Shown here in pieces: positions 44,506-52,769 of a DNA stretch of 64,000 bases (its first letter is position 1; the number at the start of each line of letters is the position of its first letter). Source of the DNA: Stanieria sp964562685. GTDB taxonomy: Bacteria > Cyanobacteriota > Cyanobacteriia > Cyanobacteriales > Xenococcaceae. The stretch is taken from positions 124,001 to 188,000 of the forward strand of contig CAZLUP010000001.1 of the NCBI GenBank assembly GCA_964562685.1. The letters run 5' to 3'. The notes under the pieces are model-generated. The model was not told where the DNA came from and made no database searches. It saw only the letters and a list, made by a program, of their open reading frames with translations. Made by a program: the position numbers and the translations under genes.

Positions 44506-46080
44506 ATGAAAAAAAACAAGATATTTTCTGATTTCACCAATCATAGTAATAAATTAGTTTTTGCTGACGAAGAAGAAGAACTATTTATTGAAGAAGATTT
44601 ACTTGAACCAAAAGAAGAAATTAAGACTGACTCCTGGAAAGTTTTAATTGTTGACGATGATTGTTCAGTTCATCAAGCAACTATGTTAGCTTTAAGAAAT
44701 TTACAGTTTGAGCATAAAAATCTGACTTTTCTCTCAGCTTATACTGCCGAAGAAGCCAAACAAATTATTGCTAACAATCCAGATTTAGCTTTTATTTTAT
44801 TAGACGTAGTCATGGAAGCTAATCATTCTGGATTAGAATTAGTTAAATATATTAGAACAGAATTAAATAATAAATTAGTTAGAATTATTTTAAGAACTGG
44901 TCAACCAGGAGAAGCACCAGAAGAATCAGTAATTACTGATTATGATATTAATGACTATAAACTTAAAGTAGAATTAACTCGCAACAAACTAATGGTAACA
45001 ACGATCGCGTCTTTAAGAGCATACCGCGATTTATTAGCCATTGATAATAGTCGTAAAGAAATGATGGTTCTTTACACCGCTTTGGAAGCAGTTAAAAACA
45101 ATTTAGAAAATTTAATTGAATTGCGGACTCAAGAATTACAACAAGAAATTGAAGAACGAAAAAAAGTAGAAAAAACTTTACGTCTAACGCAATTCTCTCT
45201 AGACCGCGCTAGAGATGCTATTTATTTTCTCAAGCCTAACGCTAAATTCTTTTATGTTAATGAAGCTGCTTCCAAAATTTTTGGTTATACCAAAGAAGAA
45301 CTTTTAAAAATGAGTATTTATGATATCGATCCTCATTTACATCCACCTAATTGGTCTAGTCATTGGCAAAAATTGAAAGAACAAGAAGCTTTTACTTTTG
45401 AATCAATTCATTTTACTAAAGAAGGTAAAAATTTACCTGTAGAAGTAACAGTTAATTATCTAGAATTTGAACAACAAGAATATAATTGTGCCATTGTTCG
45501 TGATATTCGCGACCGTAAACAAGCGGAAGCAAAACTTAAAGAAGCTAATCAAAAATTACAATATCTGGCTACTATTGATGGTTTAACTCAGATTGCTAAT
45601 CGTCGCAGCTTTGACGAATATCTTGAACAAGAATGGCTCAAAATGTCTCACTCTAAACAACCCTTATCTTTAATTTTATGTGATGTAGATTATTTTAAAA
45701 AATATAATGATTACTATGGTCATCAAGCAGGAGATGACTGTTTAAAGCAAGTAGCTTATATTATTAATAATTCTATTAGAAGACCAGGAGATTTAGCAGC
45801 CCGTTATGGCGGAGAAGAATTTGCCATTATTCTTCCTAATACTAATCTTGATGGTGCTGTTTGTGTTGCTCAAAAAATTCAACAGGCTATTAAAGAATTA
45901 GAATTAGTTCATTCAGTTTCAGAGGTTGCCCAGTACATTACTTTAAGTATGGGGATTTTTGGTACTATCCCCAGACCAGAATTATCTCCAAGCTCTTTAA
46001 TTACTAAAGTTGATCTAGCACTTTATCAAGCAAAAAAAGCAGGACGCGATCGTTATTTTGTTTACGAGGAAGAGGTTTAA
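44506..46080 (+). CDS. Response regulator-PAS-diguanylate cyclase
   Basis: 524 aa cytosolic signal protein. Receiver domain (about 44-165): acidic DDD, phospho-Asp in FILLDVVM, and a Lys in DYKLK. Coiled coil about 185-225. PAS domain about 228-345 with ENLPVEVTVNYLEF. GGDEF domain about 355-524: RYGGEEFAIILP active site and a complete inhibitory site RPGD five residues before it. It should make cyclic di-GMP when phosphorylated and be feedback-inhibited. The kinase partner is not adjacent. Confidence 0.92.
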   Translation: MKKNKIFSDFTNHSNKLVFADEEEELFIEEDLLEPKEEIKTDSWKVLIVDDDCSVHQATMLALRNLQFEHKNLTFLSAYTAEEAKQIIANNPDLAFILLDVVMEANHSGLELVKYIRTELNNKLVRIILRTGQPGEAPEESVITDYDINDYKLKVELTRNKLMVTTIASLRAYRDLLAIDNSRKEMMVLYTALEAVKNNLENLIELRTQELQQEIEERKKVEKTLRLTQFSLDRARDAIYFLKPNAKFFYVNEAASKIFGYTKEELLKMSIYDIDPHLHPPNWSSHWQKLKEQEAFTFESIHFTKEGKNLPVEVTVNYLEFEQQEYNCAIVRDIRDRKQAEAKLKEANQKLQYLATIDGLTQIANRRSFDEYLEQEWLKMSHSKQPLSLILCDVDYFKKYNDYYGHQAGDDCLKQVAYIINNSIRRPGDLAARYGGEEFAIILPNTNLDGAVCVAQKIQQAIKELELVHSVSEVAQYITLSMGIFGTIPRPELSPSSLITKVDLALYQAKKAGRDRYFVYEEEV

Positions 46081-46106
46081 ATTATTTTTTTTTAAATCCC
46101 AACTTT

Positions 46107-46991
46107 TTAACAATCAAAAAGATTATAAATAGCTTGTTCTGGATCGCTTTGTTTAACTAAAGATTCTCCAATTAAAACTGCATTTGCTCCTGCTGTTTTG
46201 ACAAAATTTAAATCCTCTGAGTTATGCAAGCCTGATTCACTAACTATTAAAATATCTCGTGAATTAATCACTTCTTTTCTCGCTACAAGAAGCTCACTAG
46301 TAGTTTGTAAACTAACAGTAAAATCTTCTAAATTACGATTATTAATTCCAATTAAATCTACCTCTTCAATTGCTAAAACTCGGTCTAATTCTGTCAACGT
46401 ATGCACCTCAATCAAGGCAGTCATCCCTAAACCTTTAATGATTTTAGTAAAATATTTTAAATCTTGATCCGATAAAATTGCAGCAATTAAAAGAACCGCA
46501 TCTGCACCTTTAGCGCGAGCAAAATAAATCTGATAAGGATAAATAATAAATTCCTTACAAAGTAAAGGTAAATCTACTTCTTGCCTAACTAAACTGAGAT
46601 TATCAAAACTACCTTGAAAGAATTTCTCATCAGTTAAAACAGATAAACAACTTGCCCCACCAGCTTGATAAGCTTTCGCGATCGCAACAGGATTAAAGTC
46701 TTCTCTAATTACTCCTTTAGAAGGGGAAGCTTTTTTAACTTCAGCAATTAAAGCAGGAGAGGTTTTGCCATTTTTTAAAGCAGCTAAAAAATCCTTTGGT
46801 GGCGGTACAGTAGCTACTTGCTGACGCAATTCTAATAAAGGCAAGCGATCGCGCATTTTAGCTACTTCAGTTTCTTTATACCAGACAATCTCTTCTAAAA
46901 TATGACGCGGTTTAGCATCGGGAAGATTGGCTTGATAAATTACTTCTCCTGTATTGACTTGAGGGTTAGGATTAATTCTTCTGATTTGCAT
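46107..46991 (-). CDS. trpC: Indole-3-glycerol phosphate synthase
   Basis: 294 aa, TIM barrel enzyme of tryptophan synthesis. ALIAEVKKASPSKGVI, LPLLCKEFIIYPYQIYFARAKGADAVLLI, LIGINNRNLEDF and VSESGLHNSED carry the catalytic Lys, Glu and Asn set. The first about 30 residues (QIRRINPNPQVN) are a typical cyanobacterial extension, so ATG at 46991 is preferred to the TTG 12 bases upstream. It is 67 bases downstream of lpdA on the same strand, with a hairpin between. Confidence 0.95.
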   Translation of the reverse strand: MQIRRINPNPQVNTGEVIYQANLPDAKPRHILEEIVWYKETEVAKMRDRLPLLELRQQVATVPPPKDFLAALKNGKTSPALIAEVKKASPSKGVIREDFNPVAIAKAYQAGGASCLSVLTDEKFFQGSFDNLSLVRQEVDLPLLCKEFIIYPYQIYFARAKGADAVLLIAAILSDQDLKYFTKIIKGLGMTALIEVHTLTELDRVLAIEEVDLIGINNRNLEDFTVSLQTTSELLVARKEVINSRDILIVSESGLHNSEDLNFVKTAGANAVLIGESLVKQSDPEQAIYNLFDC

Positions 46992-47027
46992 TTTTATCTT
47001 CAATATTACTCAATAATTAAATTTAAT

Positions 47028-47047
47028 GGGCGTTTAGCCAAACGCCC
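47028..47047 (-). terminator. Hairpin between lpdA and trpC
   Basis: Perfect 8-bp stem GGGCGTTT/AAACGCCC with a 4-base loop, 11 bases after the lpdA stop. The downstream minus-strand sequence is AT-rich without a clean T-run, so termination may be partial. Confidence 0.5.
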
Positions 47048-47058
47048 CTAGACAGTTA

Positions 47059-48492
47059 CTACACACCAACTACTTGGGCGCGTTTGTATGCCTCATCTAA
47101 AATTTCCGAAAGAGTAGGATGGGTATGAACATTAAAAGCAAGATTCTGCACTGATTCTCGTTTTGCGATCGCATTTGCAGCTTCTTGAATCAAATCCGAA
47201 GCATGAATTCCAATAATATGTACGCCCAATAATTCACCAGTATCCTTACGATAAATTATTTTTGCCATCCCTTCAGTTTCCCCTTCCGCTAAAGCTTTAG
47301 AATTGCCCTTGTAGTAAGTTTTAGCCGTAGCAACAGTAAATCCTTCTTGTTCCCCCAATTCCTTAGCTTGAGTTTCAGTCAAACCAACATAACTAATTTC
47401 GGGATGGGTAAAAGCTGCTGCGGGGATACAACGATAATCAATTTCCTTCGTTCTACCGCAAATATTTTCTACAGCCACCACACCTTGTCCAGAAGCAGCA
47501 TGAGCTAACATCATTTTACCAGTCGCATCACCTACAGCCCAAAGATGAGGTACTGGTTCACCATCTCTAAGAACTTGCATCTTATCATTAACAGGAATAA
47601 AACCACGTCGATCAATTTCTACTGCCAGAGATTCTAAGCCTAAATTTTTCGTGGCAGGAATTCTTCCTGTAGCTACCAAACAAGCATCTACCTCTAAAAC
47701 TTCTATAACCTCTTTGGTTTTAGCATCAGTCAATTCGATGACTACTGGTGTGCCTGGAGTAACCTTAGTAGCAAATACTCCTGTATAGGTTTCGATATCA
47801 CGAGGATTGATTAAAGTTCGTTGGGCAATTTTAGCAATTTCGGAGTCAAACCCAGGCATCAAATTATCTAACGCCTCAATCATGGTTACTTCGCATCCCA
47901 AAGCAGTATAAACATCAGAAAACTCCAAACCGATGTAACCACTACCAATAATGGCAATCCAGTTGGGTAAAGATTCTAATTTAACCGCTTGATCGCTAGT
48001 AAAAACCGTTTTCCCATCTACTTCAATTCCTGGAGGCACAAAGGGAATCGAACCAGGGCAAAGCATAATATCTCTAGCAGTAAAAGTTTTCTCCCCTTGA
48101 TCCGTTGCCACAGTTACCTTTTGTTTACCAGCAACTTTACCCCAACCGCGAATAATATCAACTTTAAGACGAGTCAGACTATTGGTTAAATCACCTTGAA
48201 TTTTACTAACTAAATCCGACGCATGGGCTGCAATAGTTCCTCTATCAAACTGTACTCCTTCCACCTGAATACCCAAATTTTTGAGATGATGGGCATCTTT
48301 AAATTCTCTTACTCTCCCAGAAGCAGCCAGTAAAGCTTTAGAAGGGATACAACCACGATTTACACAAGTACCGCCCATATCTCCAGCTTCAATAATCGCT
48401 GTTTTCAAGCCACATTTGACTGCGTGTAAAGCTGCACCATGTCCACCGACACCAGCACCAATAATAATTAAATCGTAATCAAATTTACTCAT
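47059..48492 (-). CDS. lpdA: Dihydrolipoyl dehydrogenase (E3)
   Basis: 477 aa flavoenzyme of pyruvate dehydrogenase, glycine cleavage and related complexes. FAD motif YDLIIIGAGVGGHGAALHA, redox disulfide GGTCVNRGCIPSKALL, NAD motif IIGSGYIGLEF, and the C-terminal catalytic HTHPTLSE. ATG at 48492 starts at the family position; an open frame runs 23 codons further upstream into a palindromic repeat but encodes nothing family-like. Confidence 0.95.
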   Translation of the reverse strand: MSKFDYDLIIIGAGVGGHGAALHAVKCGLKTAIIEAGDMGGTCVNRGCIPSKALLAASGRVREFKDAHHLKNLGIQVEGVQFDRGTIAAHASDLVSKIQGDLTNSLTRLKVDIIRGWGKVAGKQKVTVATDQGEKTFTARDIMLCPGSIPFVPPGIEVDGKTVFTSDQAVKLESLPNWIAIIGSGYIGLEFSDVYTALGCEVTMIEALDNLMPGFDSEIAKIAQRTLINPRDIETYTGVFATKVTPGTPVVIELTDAKTKEVIEVLEVDACLVATGRIPATKNLGLESLAVEIDRRGFIPVNDKMQVLRDGEPVPHLWAVGDATGKMMLAHAASGQGVVAVENICGRTKEIDYRCIPAAAFTHPEISYVGLTETQAKELGEQEGFTVATAKTYYKGNSKALAEGETEGMAKIIYRKDTGELLGVHIIGIHASDLIQEAANAIAKRESVQNLAFNVHTHPTLSEILDEAYKRAQVVGV

Positions 48493-48540
48493 TACTCTTT
48501 CTGCTATATATAGTTTGCTGCAATCTTTTATTTTAGAGTC

Positions 48541-48622
48541 ACGCGGTACACCCGAGTTCAACTCGGTTGCCTGCGTATGACTGGCATTCCACCAGTCAGA
48601 GATTACTCCGCCCTGAAATGGC
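48541..48622. repeat. Palindromic repeat related to copies A/B
   Basis: Three hairpins in a row: CCGAGTTCAACTCGG (48552-48566), TGACTGG-cattcca-CCAGTCA (48578-48598), and ACTCCGCC...GGCAG. All three motifs occur in the 112-bp repeat at 10431 and 15131, but in another order, so this is a rearranged or distant family member. It lies just upstream of lpdA. Confidence 0.55.
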
Positions 48623-48902
48623 AGTGTAACAATAACTTCGTCTAAATCGCACTCAAGGGTTTAGTTTGATTGTATTCACAATTTCGGCTGCTTTGACAGC
48701 AGACTCTTCAAGTTTGTTTGAGTTTTAATTGGTTCAGTCTTATCCATTAGACGTTTCGGCTCATTATTCAGAAAGAATTTTTGCTGTGGTAATCTTCTCA
48801 GGTATTTTGGGTAAATTAAGTTTAGATCAAACCTATATTTATTTTTATAAAAAATCTCTAACTAAATTAAACTAAAGCTTTTCTGGGAGTGTACCGCTAA
48901 GG
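48623..48902. other. Gap upstream of the PilB-like gene
   Basis: About 280 bases with no complete gene. Some stretches look like decayed coding sequence but I cannot name them. The 5' leader of the next gene is here. Confidence 0.3.
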
Positions 48903-50132
48903 ATGTCCTCTTACAACAATCAATTTTCCAATCAAAATTCCAATTTTGTTAATCATCAAATTAAATCTTTAAATTTAGATATAAATAGGATTTTTGAGTT
49001 AATTAATCTAATCTTGCCTTTAGAATGTTGCCTTCACTATCAAGTCTTACCTCTTCAGCTTCAAGATCAACATCTTACATTAGGCATGGTTAATCCGCAG
49101 GATGAATCTGCGCTCAATTTTATCAATTTAATTATTAATTCTTTAGGGTATATTTTAGAAACAAAACCAATCAACTATGAAGAGCATCAATCAATTTTAG
49201 CAGCCTATCTTAAAGCTAATCCTGAAAGTCAAAAAAAATCAAAAGCTAGAAAACTAGACCGAAATTCTAAGCTAACTGTCATGACTTCTTTTTCCGAACC
49301 AAATCATTTAATCAATTCTGATTCTAAGTTGACTTTAGCTGATACTTTTGAAGACTCAGATAATGCTTTGAATTCTGATCATAAGCCGACTGTAGCAGAA
49401 AATTTACCAGAAAGTAAACTTGATTATTCTAATGCTAATCTTCATGAAAGACCAACCTTAATCGTCGATCAACCAGAAGATAAAAATCCTCAATCAAAAC
49501 TTAACCCTCACAAGTCACCAGTTATACCAGAAATTAATCTAGAACAAAAATCGGTAAATGATTTAGAAATCAAACCTCAGCATTTATCAAAATCTGTAGA
49601 TTTTTTAGCAAATTTAACTCCTCAGCAGCTTTGGCAAGAATTATTAGCCAGAATTTTAAACGGCGGAATTGGCAGACTTTATCTAGAAAGATATCCAGAG
49701 TATGGGCGAATTATTTGGGGACAAGACGGAGTAGTACAATCTTCATTAAACGAAGTATCTATCCAAGTATTTCAAGCTATTATCAATCAAATTAAAGCTT
49801 TGGCTAAACTTCCACCCATACCTGTTGATAAACGCAAAAAAGTTGCCATAGAAAAATACTATCAACAAGAACGTTTATTGTTACGCTTAGAAGTTTTCCC
49901 TGGTCAATGTGGAGAAGAATTAACTTTACAAGTTTTACGTAGTCAAGCTCTCCAATATTATGAACAAAAACAAATCAAAAAAATGACTGAACAAGCTTTA
50001 AGTCTAGCAGAACAATTAGAAAAAACTTTAAAGAGAATTACTACTTGCGCCAATTCTAGTGAACTTGAAGATTGGAAAAGTATCATAGAAATGCAACAAG
50101 CTATGATGCAAAAAATTAAATTATTAAAATAA
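48903..50132 (+). CDS. PilB/GspE N-domain protein without ATPase domain
   Basis: 409 aa. Residues about 25-105 resemble the N1 domain of type IV pilus or secretion ATPases (LHYQVLPLQLQDQHLTLGMVNPQDESALNFINLI). A low-complexity linker with repeated DSKLT/DHKPTV-like phrases covers 110-230. Residues about 235-350 resemble the N2 domain (ILNGGIGRLYLERYPEYGRIIWGQDGVVQSS...FQAIINQIKALAKL), as in 'DIHxEP...RxRxDGxL'. The Walker A/B C-terminal motor is absent; a helical tail ends the protein. It could bind c-di-GMP or pilus partners, but cannot be a motor. Inference. Confidence 0.6.
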   Translation: MSSYNNQFSNQNSNFVNHQIKSLNLDINRIFELINLILPLECCLHYQVLPLQLQDQHLTLGMVNPQDESALNFINLIINSLGYILETKPINYEEHQSILAAYLKANPESQKKSKARKLDRNSKLTVMTSFSEPNHLINSDSKLTLADTFEDSDNALNSDHKPTVAENLPESKLDYSNANLHERPTLIVDQPEDKNPQSKLNPHKSPVIPEINLEQKSVNDLEIKPQHLSKSVDFLANLTPQQLWQELLARILNGGIGRLYLERYPEYGRIIWGQDGVVQSSLNEVSIQVFQAIINQIKALAKLPPIPVDKRKKVAIEKYYQQERLLLRLEVFPGQCGEELTLQVLRSQALQYYEQKQIKKMTEQALSLAEQLEKTLKRITTCANSSELEDWKSIIEMQQAMMQKIKLLK

Positions 50133-50144
50133 TCAATAAAATAA

Positions 50145-50167
50145 TCCCCAGAATATATTCTTGGGGA
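50145..50167 (+). terminator. Hairpin after the PilB-like gene
   Basis: CCCCA-GAATA / TATTC-TTGGGG forms a 10-bp stem with one bulge, 13 bases after the stop, followed by A/T-rich sequence. Confidence 0.6.
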
Positions 50168-50246
50168 CTAAAACAATTTTAAACAAAATTTCGAGAAAAT
50201 GTAGTTTAAATCTCTCCTGATTATTATCTACACTTTTAGAAAAGAT

Positions 50247-50349
50247 GTTATCAGAACTTACGCAGTGAAAACGAAATTGTGTCATTCTGAAAGACAGTGA
50301 AGAATCTAAAACCCCTGTTTTTACGTCTTAGTGCGTAAGTTCTGGTTAT
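50247..50349. mobile_element. MITE, 93 bp, with 13-bp terminal inverted repeats and 5-bp target duplication
   Basis: Perfect terminal inverted repeats CAGAACTTACGCA (50252-50264) and TGCGTAAGTTCTG (50332-50344) enclose 67 bases. Both outer flanks are GTTAT (50247-50251 and 50345-50349), a clean target-site duplication. No transposase is encoded, so it is non-autonomous. It sits directly against the stop codon of the CAAD gene. The interior carries GTCATTCTGA...GAAGAATCTAAA, also present near 31169. Confidence 0.85.
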
Positions 50350-50778
50350 TTAAGTGTTGGGAGGTTCATTCCCCAAAACTTGTGTTTTCAAAGCCTCAAA
50401 CTCAGTAACTAACTCCTGACGAGTTGATTCTTTTAAAAGATACCGATACACAAACCAACCGGTATAGCCAAGACCTACTAGTTCAAACAAAGGAGCTAAA
50501 AGAGGTATATCATTGATCGCATCGAGAATAGCTAAAGTTAATTTAACTGCCACGATCGCACCAAATAATAATCCTAAATTAATCAGAAGTTTTCTGTTAT
50601 CTGAGATAAACTCTCCTAGATAATCATATAACTTTGATAAAAAATCACTCCCGACTTCGATCCATTCTTGCCAGGGTTTATCTGCTGGTGATGGCTTTGC
50701 TGGAGCAATCATTCCAGGTGTTTCAGTATTAAAACCAGAAGGGTTTTGCACATCTATTTTTTGAGCTTCAGATTCCAT
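50350..50778 (-). CDS. CAAD-domain (CURT1-like) membrane protein
   Basis: 142 aa. An N-terminal disordered arm, an amphipathic helix (WQEWIEVGSDFLSKLYDYLGEFISDN), two membrane helices (about 63-85 and 91-113, LLINLGLLFGAIVAVKLTLAILDAI and PLFELVGLGYTGWFVYRYL) and a C-terminal helix: the CAAD domain seen in cyanobacterial aminoacyl-tRNA synthetases and in CURT1 proteins that curve thylakoids. Probably a thylakoid membrane-shaping protein. A MITE is inserted right after the stop. Confidence 0.85.
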   Translation of the reverse strand: MESEAQKIDVQNPSGFNTETPGMIAPAKPSPADKPWQEWIEVGSDFLSKLYDYLGEFISDNRKLLINLGLLFGAIVAVKLTLAILDAINDIPLLAPLFELVGLGYTGWFVYRYLLKESTRQELVTEFEALKTQVLGNEPPNT

Positions 50779-51005
50779 TTTTTAGCACTCCTTTGGTTAT
50801 ATGGAACATTTTATTAGTAGTTAGCTAGGGATCTAGACTAATTCACCGACTAACTTTTGCCCATATTATCAAACACTTCTTCTTGCTTAGTTGCATTATC
50901 AAAGCAAGTATTAATAGTCCTTAAAAAAATTATGAATAGTAGTGTACCCAAATCAGACTAAATGCTTAGCTTCAAAACTCGCTGTAACTGCTTAACTGAC
51001 TTGAG

Positions 51006-51875
51006 TTAAACGGTTACAACTGGCTCTTGCTGCTGAAGAGAAGTAACATTTTGTTGCGAACGACGGCAATAAATTTCACAAGAGTTATTTGGACTTTCAA
51101 TCAACTTAACTTTATCTAATTGGGACCCTAATGTTTGAATGGGTTGTTGTAGCAACTGGGCGATATAAACAGCGATATTCTCTGCCGTTGGTACTACTTC
51201 GGCAAAGTAAGGAATATCTTTATTGAGAAAAGTATGGTCAAAAGGTTCAACTACATAATCATCAATAATTTTTTGTAATGCCCCCAAATCAATTAGCATA
51301 CCAGTACGTGGATCGATTTCTCCAGTGACGGTAACTTCTAAATGATAATTGTGTCCATGACCGTTAGGACGAGCGCATTTACCGTAGATTTCGGTATTTT
51401 CTTCAAAACTGAGGTTAGGTAAAGCTAAGCGATGAGCAGCACTAAAATGAGTTTTAACAGTTAAAGACGCTTCCATATCGTTTCCTTGATAATCCGCCCA
51501 AAGTTCGGGATGTTCAAATAGTTGAATATTTACTAAAGGTAAATAAGGTGCTAGTTTTTGCCAAATTACTCGGGCAATATTTTCGGTTGTCGGTAGGGTT
51601 TGTTGAAATTCTGACCAAGTCTCATTTAAATAAGCGTAGTCTAGCTGACTAGTAACTTCTTGTTTAATAACTTGTTTGACATGAGATAGATTTTGTACCA
51701 TCCCGTAGTGGTCTAATTCTCCGATTAGTGACACATACAGAACATAATTGTGTCCATGCCCCGGAAAACGACTACAAGCTCCAAACAAACGTTGATTTTC
51801 TTCTGGATTTAGTTCTGGTAACCAATAACGATGACTAGCAGAAAACTTAGCCCGACGGTTAATGATACAAATCAT
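51006..51875 (-). CDS. Tandem 6-pyruvoyl-tetrahydropterin synthase/QueD-like protein
   Basis: 289 aa, two PTPS/QueD domains in one chain. Each half has the three zinc histidines: FSASHRYWLPEL and GHGHNYVLYV in the first (about 10-45), FSAAHRLALPNL and GHGHNYHLEV in the second (about 143-180). The Cys of ACSRFPG and KCARPNG aligns with the catalytic position in both. The single-domain family is about 120-140 aa. QueD makes carboxytetrahydropterin for queuosine; PTPS makes biopterin-type cofactors, which cyanobacteria glycosylate. Which one this is cannot be decided. A TTGTCC-TCTT-GGACAA hairpin lies upstream (51952-51967). Confidence 0.85.
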   Translation of the reverse strand: MICIINRRAKFSASHRYWLPELNPEENQRLFGACSRFPGHGHNYVLYVSLIGELDHYGMVQNLSHVKQVIKQEVTSQLDYAYLNETWSEFQQTLPTTENIARVIWQKLAPYLPLVNIQLFEHPELWADYQGNDMEASLTVKTHFSAAHRLALPNLSFEENTEIYGKCARPNGHGHNYHLEVTVTGEIDPRTGMLIDLGALQKIIDDYVVEPFDHTFLNKDIPYFAEVVPTAENIAVYIAQLLQQPIQTLGSQLDKVKLIESPNNSCEIYCRRSQQNVTSLQQQEPVVTV

Positions 51876-52162
51876 TTTTTTTTCTCTTAAACCCTTTTCA
51901 TGTAAACATTTTATTCATTTTAGTTTTACTTGTTTCTCGCTAGTTGCTCAATTGTCCTCTTGGACAACGGTTTTATAGGCTTTTTAAGCGGTTATTACGA
52001 GACTACAGGTTTCAAGTTAAATAAATGACTTGTATTATCCTACCAAATAATCTTAAAGCTATATCTGACAAAGTTCTCATAAGATTAAGTGAGTAAGAAA
52101 TTAGTAATATATCTTTGTGGGAATAGTAAAGTGATGAGTCAAGTACAGGCTACACTAACAAA

Positions 52163-52234
52163 AGCCCTTGACGAGGATTGAACTCGTGACCTCACCCTTA
52201 CCAAGGGTGTGCTCTACCACTGAGCTACAAGGGC
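52163..52234 (-). tRNA. tRNA-Thr (GGT)
   Basis: The cloverleaf reads from GCCCTTG with D-arm AGCTCAGTGGTAGAGC, anticodon loop CTTGGTAAG (anticodon GGT), T-arm GAGTTCAATCCTC and closing CAAGGGC plus a U discriminator. CCA is not encoded. The acceptor stem pairs fully. Confidence 0.95.
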
Positions 52235-52262
52235 AATTTTATTAACTTGTCCAAATTAATTG

Positions 52263-52347
52263 TGGTGGGCCGAGCTGGATTTGAACCAGCGTAGGCGTAG
52301 CCAGCGGATTTACAGTCCGCCCCCATTAACCACTCGGGCATCGACCC
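52263..52347 (-). tRNA. tRNA-Tyr (GTA)
   Basis: Class II tRNA with a long variable arm. Acceptor GGGTCGA/TCGGCCC, anticodon loop ACTGTAAAT (GTA), T-arm GGTTCAAATCC, and an encoded CCA end. It lies 28 bases upstream of tRNA-Thr on the same strand; the two probably form one transcript. Confidence 0.95.
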
Positions 52348-52424
52348 TTTTTGCGTCACGGTTATCTATAGTAGCATACCTTTTTTGATTTTTTTCATTT
52401 TTAGAAAAAATTTTTGGGGTTAAT

Positions 52425-52565
52425 TTAGTTAATCGCGTAAGCAGAACTAATTGCCCAGACAATTAACACAAGAATGCTACCAAAAATCAAAGCTGCGGAG
52501 ACGGCAACAACAACTGGTTTGTCTGCTCCGTCAAATTTCATAATTCCACGATTTAGGTCTGACAT
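52425..52565 (-). CDS. 46-aa single-helix membrane protein
   Basis: Begins MSDLNRGIMKFDGADKPVV; one membrane helix follows (about 18-41, AVSAALIFGSILVLIVWAIS) and the end is SAYAIN. ATG with a strong ribosome site (AGGAG, nine bases upstream). The size and plan resemble small photosystem or cytochrome complex subunits, but it does not match psbX, psbJ, petN, psaM or other sets I know. It lies 78 bases upstream of the tRNA-Tyr gene on the same strand. Confidence 0.75.
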   Translation of the reverse strand: MSDLNRGIMKFDGADKPVVVAVSAALIFGSILVLIVWAISSAYAIN

Positions 52566-52769
52566 AATGTATTGCTCCTGATTGCTTGTAAGCCACGAAA
52601 CAATAGGCTAGTTTGCTCGGAATTGAATTAGAGAACACTTCTTTGGAGAAAAGTTCTAAAGTTTGAGATCTCCGTAATGACGTTATCATAACTGACCTTT
52701 ATATTATAGAGTGGAGTCCCGATCAGGATGTCGATTTGTAAATATTAATTTGGGTTGTTGTAGTTATTA

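Noticed and set aside
48493..48561. 23-codon N-terminal extension of lpdA.
   Set aside because: The extra residues are encoded partly by a palindromic repeat and have no family match; the ATG at 48492 begins at the normal position.
51952..51967. TTGTCC-TCTT-GGACAA hairpin upstream of the tandem PTPS gene considered as a preQ1 riboswitch.
   Set aside because: It lacks the conserved preQ1 aptamer core and A-rich tail; just a short hairpin.
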